Below, piece after piece: positions 21,559 through 29,880 of a stretch of 64,000 nucleotides of DNA. How positions within the stretch are numbered: the stretch's first letter is position 1; each line of letters starts with the position of its first letter. Position numbers and translations under genes: made by a program. Origin of the DNA: Candidatus Saccharimonadota bacterium. Lineage in GTDB: Bacteria > Patescibacteriota > Saccharimonadia > Saccharimonadales > UBA4665. The stretch covers positions 62,001 to 126,000 of the forward strand of contig JAQBRT010000001.1 in the NCBI GenBank assembly GCA_028286345.1. Reading direction: 5' to 3'. The notes under the pieces were generated by a model, which saw nothing but the letters and a program-made list of their open reading frames with translations, did not search any database and was not told the origin of the DNA.

Positions 21559-23409
21559 TTAGTTAATGTTTTTCCAGAGGATAATTTGTTCACCCCCCAT
21601 CTGGAAGTTGGAATATTTATCACCCTGGCTTTCCGGGTACATGACTTCTACCATACGCCCCGAAAGGTCAATATTAGGAACATTAGGTTGCTCCAACTGG
21701 TCATATTTTAGCCCCGAGCCATCAACACCTAGGAAGTTCATGAAACTGCGTGCAATGTAATCGTAGTTAGATATCTGATGGGGCTTGGAGTTAATGGTGA
21801 TGTATTTGATACCGTTCTTTTCAGCCTCTGCACTTAGGGCAGCCGCAAAAGCCTCGGGAAAGTCACCCCAATCAATGCTATAACTCGGGATTTGGATAGC
21901 GTCTAGATGCCAGACAGGCTCATCCTGCTTTGTTTTGCTTGAAAGCAAGTAGATATTGCCTTTGTGTTGTTTGGCCTCAAACACTTTAATGTTAAATGCT
22001 GGCAATTCTGTATCAAATGGCAACGGCTGCCCAGCCGTGCAGTCACCGCTAAATGCGCCTGGGTCGGCGTCAAATTCTGGGTTACGCCGTGGGTCAAGCA
22101 TCAACGTCACTTTTTGGCCTTTCGATGGCACGGCCAAAAGCTCCTGTAAGTTATCAATCGTTTTTGCTACATGCTGGGCGTAGATGCGTGGCAGGTTAAA
22201 ATATGCCTGCATTCCAAGTATGATTCGCATCCGTTCACGGGCCTCAGCCTTGATGGCTACAAGCTCGGCACTGAAAGCACCGCGGTCTTCTTTGGAATCC
22301 GATAGTGGGCCATGGGCACGTAGGGCTTTTTCGCGTTGCTTAATGTCGCTCAAAACGCCGTTTGACTGGACTGCCTGGTTCACAGTTTTGATAATTTCTT
22401 CCAGGTTGGCGCAACCCGAAAGTTGATCGGCAACATCAGTAAAGCCATGGCGCTGCATAATCAGCGCGAATTGCCCGCGCCTGGCGGCAAACATGCCCTG
22501 CTCAGTAAAGATACGTTCGTTCTCCAGCTCCGGGACAACTAAATCGTCGCGGTTGATACGTAGAAAAGCAAGGCCATCGTCATTATTGTCGTACGATTCA
22601 TAGTAGACATACCCGTTTAGCCAGCGGTTTGCAAAGGCTTTTTCTAATTCCGGTAAATCGGTAAGCCGAGCCTTTAGGCGGTCAAGTACTGTCCAGATAT
22701 GTTCAGCATCCTGTTCTGGAATACGCCCGGTTGAAATGCTTTCTAGGCTGAGGAACTCCTCAATAACTTTTTCGGCAAATGCCCTACTAGACCACTGCTT
22801 CATATCTTCACTAAAAGCTGACTTACTGATTTCAGCAATAACCTTGTCCTGGTATGGGCCAAACAAGCTGAGTGGACGAACAATAGCAACTTCACCTAGT
22901 AGCGTCGGGTCTTCCGGGTTTACAAAGTAAAGGGATTCGCCCATCTCATTCGTAAACTCTTGCACAGGATGGTCTGCTGGCAGCATGTCTATTCGAGTGT
23001 TGCCAACTGTTTCTCCCTCAAACCAATCGTAGCCGTCAAAGGCATTGCGAAGTTTTGTCCCCAATTCGTCGGGGGTTGTCTTGGCGGCAAAAGTGCCACC
23101 CTTACTCACCTCAAAGCTGATTGGTTCAAAAGGGGCTTTGGGCATACGGCGGGCGCGAGCTTCGGCAGCAACAGTGTCTTGATGTTTCTTTTCGGCATCT
23201 TGCTCTATTTTTTCGACTGGCATCAGCCGGGTGACAACTGAGCCTTTTGGATCTTCTTCTCTAACCGCAATGTACCCAATACCGGCAAGCACCTCGGATG
23301 GGATATTCTCAGGAGAGCCAAACTCTTTACTTAATAAGCGCAGCTCTTGTAAACGTTCTGCAATAGGACGTTCTGAAAGACTGTTTGGATTTGTAAATTG
23401 AGGATCCAT
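21559..23409 (-). CDS. Large hypothetical protein (616 aa)
   Basis: Starts MDPQFTNPNSLSERPI; the promoter lies between this ATG and an in-frame upstream ATG at 23493, which is therefore not used. Soluble, no signal. The N-terminal 90 residues are charged and helical (KIEQDAEKKHQDTVAAEARA). The middle is helical. The last ~190 residues look like one domain with DPRRNPEFDADP, GAFSGDCTAGQPLPFD, PVWHLDAIQIPSYSIDWGDF and IKYITINSKPHQISNYDYI. A Cys, His and Asp are present, but I do not recognise an enzyme family. Probably lineage-specific. Confidence 0.7.
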   Translation of the reverse strand: MDPQFTNPNSLSERPIAERLQELRLLSKEFGSPENIPSEVLAGIGYIAVREEDPKGSVVTRLMPVEKIEQDAEKKHQDTVAAEARARRMPKAPFEPISFEVSKGGTFAAKTTPDELGTKLRNAFDGYDWFEGETVGNTRIDMLPADHPVQEFTNEMGESLYFVNPEDPTLLGEVAIVRPLSLFGPYQDKVIAEISKSAFSEDMKQWSSRAFAEKVIEEFLSLESISTGRIPEQDAEHIWTVLDRLKARLTDLPELEKAFANRWLNGYVYYESYDNNDDGLAFLRINRDDLVVPELENERIFTEQGMFAARRGQFALIMQRHGFTDVADQLSGCANLEEIIKTVNQAVQSNGVLSDIKQREKALRAHGPLSDSKEDRGAFSAELVAIKAEARERMRIILGMQAYFNLPRIYAQHVAKTIDNLQELLAVPSKGQKVTLMLDPRRNPEFDADPGAFSGDCTAGQPLPFDTELPAFNIKVFEAKQHKGNIYLLSSKTKQDEPVWHLDAIQIPSYSIDWGDFPEAFAAALSAEAEKNGIKYITINSKPHQISNYDYIARSFMNFLGVDGSGLKYDQLEQPNVPNIDLSGRMVEVMYPESQGDKYSNFQMGGEQIILWKNIN

Positions 23410-23419
23410 AACACTATGT

Positions 23420-23448
23420 ATTATAACAAATCTTATGCTTTTTGTCAA
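23420..23448 (-). promoter_or_regulatory. Consensus promoter of 21559-23409
   Basis: -35 TTGACA (23448-23443), 17-base spacer, -10 TATAAT (23425-23420). Ten bases separate the -10 from the ATG, so the 5' UTR is only about 3 bases. Confidence 0.9.
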
Positions 23449-23508
23449 TCTGATTTCATAATGTTTTCCCCTGTTATTGGGCTTGCCAGGCATGCGATAA
23501 TGAAAGCT

Positions 23509-23961
23509 ATGAAATTACGTTACGAAACCGGCATCGCCACCATGACGCAGTTCTTGGTACTAGGCATGCTCAACCTGCTCTATGCCATTTATTCAAGTAT
23601 CCACAGTTGCCTCAACCACGACCAATGTGCCAGTAACTCTATGTTATCCATCGTATATTTTGTACTTCTTGGCGTTTGGTTTGGGTTTATTGCCGCGCTT
23701 GGCTATGCTGCCCAAGATAAGCGCAGCAAGCGGCTGAGTCAAGTCTTGATCATGGCCGAAGCTTTAGTAGCCCTGGTGGCCCTATTTAACTTAAAACACT
23801 ATGCCGATTACTTTGGGCTCGTTATTAGCGTCATCGACCTCGGACTGGCAGTCTGGGTTGGTGTACTTGCTTTCCGTCTGATGCGCTCTGGCGGTGGGCG
23901 CATTACACGGACTACGTCGCAGCGCCCGCGGCAACGCAAAAAACCTGTTACAGAAGACTAA
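23509..23961 (+). CDS. Four-span membrane protein, unknown
   Basis: 150 residues starting MKLRYETGIATM. Four hydrophobic helices are predicted (FLVLGMLNLLYAIYSSI, LSIVYFVLLGVWFGFIAALG, VLIMAEALVALVALFNL, FGLVISVIDLGLAVWVGVLA), with a basic cytoplasmic tail (RPRQRKKPVTED). An extended -10 (TGC-GATAAT) ends 7 bases before this ATG. An alternative ATG at 23500 overlaps the -10 and is rejected. Family not recognised. Confidence 0.7.
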   Translation: MKLRYETGIATMTQFLVLGMLNLLYAIYSSIHSCLNHDQCASNSMLSIVYFVLLGVWFGFIAALGYAAQDKRSKRLSQVLIMAEALVALVALFNLKHYADYFGLVISVIDLGLAVWVGVLAFRLMRSGGGRITRTTSQRPRQRKKPVTED

Positions 23962-23967
23962 CTCGGC

Positions 23968-24477
23968 TTACTCTTCTGTGTCTTGTACTGTTTTGAAATT
24001 GGTTTCTGTGTACTCGAGATAAACTCCAAGATCAAAGGCCCCAAATTGGGCGAGTTTATTGATCCTAGTTCGCTCGACATCATCGGTTGTGTAGCCTGCT
24101 TCCGCTCGCGCCAAAGTTAGCGCTGCCTGTATGGCAGCTTCGGTGTTGGCCGCAGGTTTTTGTAGGTAGTTAAGGGTGTAGGCACTGAGTTCAAGCCGGC
24201 CAAATGTGCTGTCTTCGGCGTTCTCTTTGAGGGCAAGTTCAACATCTTCGGCCGAATAGCCATAAACGGTGCGGGCTTTAAGAAGCACCTCCTGGATGTC
24301 GGCTTCTTCTTCCAACTTCTTACCATTCAAAAACTCTTGGGTTTCTTCAACCAACTTCATGAGTAAACTGTGACGGAAGTCCGTGTCTGAAATAGTGCGG
24401 GTGACAGCCCGACTGCCCGCGAGGCTAATTGCTTCTGCCCGACGGTCCCGAATTAATTTATTGTAATGTCTGATCAT
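23968..24477 (-). CDS. MazG/HisE-like nucleotide pyrophosphohydrolase
   Basis: 169 residues. The first ~100 carry the pattern YNKLIRDRRAEAISLAG, FRHSLLMKLVEETQEFL and KLEEEADIQEVLLKARTVYG, typical of phosphoribosyl-ATP pyrophosphohydrolase-like (MazG/HisE superfamily) proteins, with EExxE and ExxD metal-binding elements. It probably clears non-canonical nucleotides. The C-terminal 60 residues are extra. The ATG overlaps the polA stop (ATGA), so it is translated with polA; the start at 24477 is set by that overlap. Confidence 0.85.
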   Translation of the reverse strand: MIRHYNKLIRDRRAEAISLAGSRAVTRTISDTDFRHSLLMKLVEETQEFLNGKKLEEEADIQEVLLKARTVYGYSAEDVELALKENAEDSTFGRLELSAYTLNYLQKPAANTEAAIQAALTLARAEAGYTTDDVERTRINKLAQFGAFDLGVYLEYTETNFKTVQDTEE

Positions 24478-27125
24478 AAATCGCCCCAGTTTTCGGCGAT
24501 GGTAACATCGACATCGAGGCGGACTGGGAATTTGTGGACGGCTTCCATGGTTTCCTTGAGGATGGCGGCGACTTCTTCGGCGTCTTGCTCGTTGCACTCA
24601 ACAAGTATTGAGTCGTGGATTTGCAGCAGCATGTTGGCGTCTTTGATTTTTTGCAGTTTGGTGTCGGCTTTGACCATGGCCAGTTTCATCAGGTCGGCTT
24701 CGGTGCCCTGGATCGGCACGTTAATGGCGGCGCGTTCGGCGCCCTGGCGAACCATAAAGTTGCTGGAGTGGATGTCTGGCATGGGGCGGCGGCGGCCAAA
24801 CAACGTAGCCACGTAACCATCTTTTTTGGCCTGTTCTTTAACGCGGTCCATATAGTCAAACAACGGCTGGCGGACAGATTTGTAGCGGGCGATAAAGGTG
24901 GTGGCCTGTTCGTAATTCATGCCGGTGGCGATAGCTAGGCCATGCGGGCTCATGCCGTACAAAATGCCAAAGTTAATGACTTTGGCGGCCCGGCGCATCT
25001 GTTTGGTAACGTCTTCTGGAGTGCGCTCGTAGACCAGGGCAGCTGTGGTGGTATGGATGTCGGCCCCTCGGTTAAACATTTCGATCAGCTCTTTGTCGTC
25101 GGCTAGGACGGCGCCAAGCCGCAGTTCAAACTGTGAGTAGTCGGCGCTAACCAGGCGCTTGCCCTCCCCGGCAACAAAAGCCGTGCGTATATGGCGGCCG
25201 AGGTCTGTGCGGGTTGGGATGTTCTGTAAGTTAGGGTCGTTGCTGCTTAGGCGGCCGGTTTGGGCGACGGTAAGCGCAAACGTGGTGTGGACACGCGAAT
25301 TGCTATCAACAAGCTTAGGCAGCGTGTCTACATAAGTATTTTTTAGTTTTACAACTTCGCGGTACTGAGTGATCAAGTCGATGACTGGGTGGAGTGGGCG
25401 CAGTTTGTCGAGTTCGCTGGCAGCGGTGCTGTAGCCAGTTTTGCCCTTTTTAATGCCCTGGGTTGGCAGCTTTAGTTCTTCAAATAAAATGTCGGCCAGC
25501 TGGGTTGGGCTACCGATGTTAAATTCTTTGTCGGCGTGGCCATAGATCTGCTGTTCGTAGTCGGAAATCAGGTCGTTAATTTGGTCGGCAAAGTTTTCGA
25601 GGTACTTAGTGTCAAGTTCAATGCCAACATATTCCATGCGCGCCAGCACTGGGATGACTGGCCATTCAATGTCTAGTGCCAGTGACGGGTATTTTGGTGT
25701 TTTGGCAATCTCTTTGGCTTGGTCGCGGTATAAGCCGTTAATGACTGCCACGATTTCGGGTGCACGGCTTGTTAGTTCATCCACATCGGAATCTTCAAAC
25801 GGTGACCCTTCAAAGCCAAGGTCGGCTACCGCGAGCTCGGTCAGGGTCTGTTCCCTGCGCAGTGAGTTGATCATAAATGAGCCGACTAGCACGTCATGCT
25901 CTACCCGAGGCAGTTCAGCGCCAAGGTCAATTAACACCTTAAGTGTTGACTTAAGGTCGTAGCCGATAATAGAACCAACCTGGTTTAGCTTGGCTACAAC
26001 GGCGTCTTTTTTGAGCTTGGTAAGATCCAGTGTAAAACTGTCCTTACCGTCAATACTTAGGATAAGCAGCTGCGGCTTGCGGCCGTGTTTGCCAGCGGCA
26101 CGGGAGTGCATAAAGACGGCTATATCTTCGGGTAGGCGCAGTTTTTCCAACTCCGCTTCCGTAGTAATCATGGTGTTTTTGCCAAGGCTAAGGCTGCTGT
26201 GGGCTGGGGCATGGCCGCCGTCACTAATCTTTACTTGCATAATCTCTGGTAATTGCCGGGCCAGTGTCCGGAACTCGAGGTCGTTAAGCAGCTTGAGTAG
26301 CTTTTCTGGGTCGCAGGTGCTGCCATCGACTTCTTTGGGGTTCAATTTAATAGGTGCATCGGTCCAGATGCGGGCCAATTCTTTACTAAGGTATGCCGAG
26401 TCCTTGCCGGCTTCGAGCTTCTTGCGCATTGATTCTTTGATGAGGTCGAGGTTGTCATACACATTATCAAGTGTTTTATAAGTTTTGAGCAGTTCGAGCG
26501 CGCCCTTTTCACCAATGCCGGGCACGCCGGGGATGTTGTCGGAGCTATCGCCTTTGATAGACTTGAGGTCCAAAAATTGGTCAACGCCAATGCCGTATTT
26601 TGCCTCAAAACTTTTGGGTGAATACAATTCTATGTTACTCAGGCCAGTTTTAAGTGCGTAAACGTGCACTTTGTCGTTAACTAGCTGCAGCATGTCCATA
26701 TCAGAGGTAACAAGCAGCGTTTCGATATCGTTTTCGGCGGCCTGGACGGCCAATGCGCCCATAATATCGTCTGCTTCGTAGTCATCAAGTTCGTAAAGCG
26801 GCCAGCCAAAGGCTTGAAGCAGTTCGTGCAGGATAGGAACTTGTTCATAAAAATCTGGCGGTGCTGGTTTGCGGCCGGCTTTGTATTCCGGGTACAGTTC
26901 TAGGCGGCGGCGTATGTTGGTTTTGGGTTTGTCCCAAGCCACGGCCACGTAGTCTGGTTTGAGGCGCTTAATAACTTCTAGGGCCATGGTTGCAAAGCCA
27001 AAAACACCGCCGGTGGGCTTGCCATCTTTGGTCGCCAAATTAGGCATGGCGTAGTAGCCACGGTAAAAAACGCTTTTGCCATCAATTACGACGAGTTTTT
27101 TCTTAGGAGCGGTCGCCTCTGTCAT
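24474..27125 (-). CDS. polA: DNA polymerase I
   Basis: Repair and Okazaki-fragment polymerase, 883 residues. The N-terminal 5'-3' exonuclease (about 1-300: LVVIDGKSVFYRGYYAMP, DDYEADDIMGALA, GDSSDNIPGVPGIGEKGA) is complete. The middle 3'-5' exonuclease region lacks the DxE motif and looks inactive, as in Taq. The polymerase has motif A DYSQFELRLGAV, the O-helix region (RRAAKVINFGILYGMSPHGL) and motif C QIHDSILVE. It is leaderless: TATACT ends 6 bases before ATG. The MazG-like gene is coupled downstream. Confidence 0.97.
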   Translation of the reverse strand: MTEATAPKKKLVVIDGKSVFYRGYYAMPNLATKDGKPTGGVFGFATMALEVIKRLKPDYVAVAWDKPKTNIRRRLELYPEYKAGRKPAPPDFYEQVPILHELLQAFGWPLYELDDYEADDIMGALAVQAAENDIETLLVTSDMDMLQLVNDKVHVYALKTGLSNIELYSPKSFEAKYGIGVDQFLDLKSIKGDSSDNIPGVPGIGEKGALELLKTYKTLDNVYDNLDLIKESMRKKLEAGKDSAYLSKELARIWTDAPIKLNPKEVDGSTCDPEKLLKLLNDLEFRTLARQLPEIMQVKISDGGHAPAHSSLSLGKNTMITTEAELEKLRLPEDIAVFMHSRAAGKHGRKPQLLILSIDGKDSFTLDLTKLKKDAVVAKLNQVGSIIGYDLKSTLKVLIDLGAELPRVEHDVLVGSFMINSLRREQTLTELAVADLGFEGSPFEDSDVDELTSRAPEIVAVINGLYRDQAKEIAKTPKYPSLALDIEWPVIPVLARMEYVGIELDTKYLENFADQINDLISDYEQQIYGHADKEFNIGSPTQLADILFEELKLPTQGIKKGKTGYSTAASELDKLRPLHPVIDLITQYREVVKLKNTYVDTLPKLVDSNSRVHTTFALTVAQTGRLSSNDPNLQNIPTRTDLGRHIRTAFVAGEGKRLVSADYSQFELRLGAVLADDKELIEMFNRGADIHTTTAALVYERTPEDVTKQMRRAAKVINFGILYGMSPHGLAIATGMNYEQATTFIARYKSVRQPLFDYMDRVKEQAKKDGYVATLFGRRRPMPDIHSSNFMVRQGAERAAINVPIQGTEADLMKLAMVKADTKLQKIKDANMLLQIHDSILVECNEQDAEEVAAILKETMEAVHKFPVRLDVDVTIAENWGDL

Positions 27126-27173
27126 ACCTCAAGTATACCCTGCCCTTGAGTAATCCCAAGCTCCAGCGCTTTA

Positions 27174-29780
27174 CTAGTCTTCGGGTTTTAGGCCAGCATT
27201 CTCTAGGCGTTGCATTTGGCTTGGGTGACGAAGTTTACCAAGGGCCCTAATTTCGACCTGTCGGACTCCTTCTCTAGTGAGGTCGCAAAGCCTACCTATT
27301 TCGTCAAGTGTCTTTGGCCGGTCATCATCTAACCCAAAACGCATAGTAATAACTTGGCGTTCGCGAAATGTTAGCTTATCAAGCATTTTCCAGAGCATAC
27401 CCATGTCCATATTTTTGTCTGCCTCGTCGTATGGATCAACCGTATGCTTATCCGCAATGAAGTCGCCTAGCGTTGAATCATCGTCACCTATAGGGCTTTG
27501 CAGCGACAGTGTATCTTTACCAAACTGGATGACTTCCATAACCCGCTCAGGGGTTAGATCAAGTTCAGTACCAATCTGTTCTGGGGTTGGTTCACTGCTC
27601 AATGTTTGGGTAAGTTCTCGGCGGACTCTGTTTACTTTACTAATAAGTTCATTCATGTGAACAGGCACACGTATCGACCTAGCCTTGTCGGCGAGTGAGC
27701 GCTGTAATGCTTGGCGAATCCACCATGTGGCGTAGGTACTAAATTTGTAGCCTTTGGTGTAATCAAATTTTTCTACAGCACGAATCAGACCCAGATTGCC
27801 CTCAGATACGAGATCCAACAAATCTAACCCTTTTCCCTGGTAACGTTTAGCAATTGATACGGTGAGGCGTAGGTTTGCCTCAATTAAGTGGCGGTGAGCT
27901 TTTTGGCCTTCTAGAACGATAAATTTTAAATCTCGCTCATAGCTAGGGCTCAATTGATTGCCGTTGCTAAGTAGCTCTTCGGCATATAGACCCGCTTCAA
28001 CTTGTTTTGCAAGATCAACTTCTTCCACAGCGGTAAGGAGTGGAGTTTTACCAATATCTTGAAAGTAGCGTTTGACGATATCAATTGGTTTAACACTATC
28101 TTCTTCGCCAGGTTCATACTCAGTATTCTCATCCCAGATACCAGCCTGTCTTTCATCTAGGTCAAAGTCAGTATTTTTTTCTGGCCCTAGTTTTGGCGCT
28201 TTGGACTTAGCCTCGGATGAGTATTGCCTCTGGCGTGGGATTGGTGCCGGTTTTGGCTCACGAGCCCTTAATTGAGCGCGGGCGGCGGCCAAAGCAGCAT
28301 CTTGGGCTACCTTTGCTTGGGCATGTTCTGCAATGACAGTTGGCATTGGTAACAGCTCCTCAATAATAGTTGTTGGGTCGCTTGCTAAGGCAGCCAGTGC
28401 ATTTTCTAGCTGCTCCTTGCCGATACCGTAATTATTAAGTAACTTTGCGGCGTTTGGCAGCAAAGTATAAATAGACCCTGAGGTCATCACGCCGCTTGAG
28501 ACAATTTCTTGGAGTGCACTGCCATCAAGGTACTGGTCGAGGCCTTGGGCACGCCCCGGTATTGCACGGTGCTGAATACCGCCAAGTGCCGTGTAAACTT
28601 CGGAAAGCCGTAGGGCAAGCAGCCTGACTGCCGTTGCCTCTGCGATTGGTAGCTGCTTTTCACCAGCAACAAGCTGTATAAACTGTGCACTGTTTTGAAG
28701 GGCACGCAGTTCGGTTTTTTCATTAATTTTTTGCCTTTCAAACGCGGCAAGATCCGGGATTTTTGACAGTGCGAGCCCTGCAAGTTGGTTAGCAACCGTC
28801 TCGTAGGAATCATGGCGCTGCTGCTTGGCTTCTTTAGCCAGGAATACGGTGTGCATCCTCCGGCCTTCGGTGAACGCTTTGCTTCGCTCTCGTGCAAGTT
28901 GTCTCTCCTCCGCCTGTTCCTGGGCTATCCGTTGCCTTTCGACAGTGCGTTCCTCAGCAGCTGATGCCTTTTCTTGCTTGGCCAGGAATATTTTGTGCAT
29001 CCGGAGCGCTGGGCCATGTGCCTTATTACGCTCTGCTTGAGCCTGGCGCTCTTGGGCTACCTGCTGACGGGCAATTCTTGCGGCCTCTTGGTCGGCTTTG
29101 GCTTGTTCTTCCCGGGTTTGACGTCGAGCTACACGCTCAGCTTTGGCAGCGACTTTGTGCTGTTCGGCTTCTTGGGCCTTACGTTCCGCCGCTTGCTTAC
29201 GAGCAACCTGGCTAGCAAGTTTTTCTGCTTGCAGTTCTATGGTTCTTTCTTGGCGCTCCGCAGCCCGAGCTGCAGCCTTTTCTTCACGAAGTGCTAACTT
29301 AGCCGCTCGTTGAGCTGCTAATTGGCGTTCTTTCTCCTGAGCTTTTTCTTCGGCCAGCTTTTGGGCTGCTCGTTCTACCCTAGCCTGAGCTGGTCTGGCT
29401 TCACGTTTGGCCGCTCGCTCGGCAATTTGCTCACGGGTGTTAATAACATATTGTCGCTTAACGTCCGTTACAGCGAGTTCGCCCGCCAAAACGTTTATGT
29501 CACCCCGGAGTTTGCGTGGTGAAGGGATGCATTCAATCCCTGGTATGGCAGCCTGCATTCTTTCAACGGTGCGATAGATTGCTATCTTTGCATTCAGCCG
29601 GCCTACCAGGCTTCCCCGCTCCATTAAAAACGCAGCTTCTTCTTCGCCAATCTGTTCTTTGCCTGCGCGGATGGCAGCCAAGTCTGGTTGTCCCGGGAAA
29701 TCGATGACGGTTCCTGAGAGTTCTGGGGACAAGACAAGATGCAAATCAGCAGTTTCTTGGGTGATTGGCTGTGTGGTCAT
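27174..29780 (-). CDS. Sigma-70-family factor with ~550-residue N-terminal extension
   Basis: 868 residues from the ATG at 29780, chosen because AGGGAAG lies about 8 bases before it; in-frame ATGs at 29804 and 29831 are possible. Residues ~560-868 are a group 1/2 sigma factor: region 1.2, region 2 ([37 protein letters not shown]), region 3, and region 4 (LTFRERQVITMRFGL ... DLTREGVRQVEIRAL). Residues ~120-330 are an Ala/Glu/Arg/Gln-rich coiled coil with a repeated RMHxxFLAK element (Met261 and Met309). The window has a second, normal rpoD at 36229. This factor is probably an alternative sigma whose extension binds a partner; that role is inference. Confidence 0.88.
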   Translation of the reverse strand: MTTQPITQETADLHLVLSPELSGTVIDFPGQPDLAAIRAGKEQIGEEEAAFLMERGSLVGRLNAKIAIYRTVERMQAAIPGIECIPSPRKLRGDINVLAGELAVTDVKRQYVINTREQIAERAAKREARPAQARVERAAQKLAEEKAQEKERQLAAQRAAKLALREEKAAARAAERQERTIELQAEKLASQVARKQAAERKAQEAEQHKVAAKAERVARRQTREEQAKADQEAARIARQQVAQERQAQAERNKAHGPALRMHKIFLAKQEKASAAEERTVERQRIAQEQAEERQLARERSKAFTEGRRMHTVFLAKEAKQQRHDSYETVANQLAGLALSKIPDLAAFERQKINEKTELRALQNSAQFIQLVAGEKQLPIAEATAVRLLALRLSEVYTALGGIQHRAIPGRAQGLDQYLDGSALQEIVSSGVMTSGSIYTLLPNAAKLLNNYGIGKEQLENALAALASDPTTIIEELLPMPTVIAEHAQAKVAQDAALAAARAQLRAREPKPAPIPRQRQYSSEAKSKAPKLGPEKNTDFDLDERQAGIWDENTEYEPGEEDSVKPIDIVKRYFQDIGKTPLLTAVEEVDLAKQVEAGLYAEELLSNGNQLSPSYERDLKFIVLEGQKAHRHLIEANLRLTVSIAKRYQGKGLDLLDLVSEGNLGLIRAVEKFDYTKGYKFSTYATWWIRQALQRSLADKARSIRVPVHMNELISKVNRVRRELTQTLSSEPTPEQIGTELDLTPERVMEVIQFGKDTLSLQSPIGDDDSTLGDFIADKHTVDPYDEADKNMDMGMLWKMLDKLTFRERQVITMRFGLDDDRPKTLDEIGRLCDLTREGVRQVEIRALGKLRHPSQMQRLENAGLKPED

Positions 29781-29880
29781 CTTTGTCTTCCCTATTTTCT
29801 TCATTCTGCGCCGGTTGCGGTTATCTTGCAAGCCGTAATATATGCAACGCTGGCAACAGAGATAGGTATAATGCTTATGT

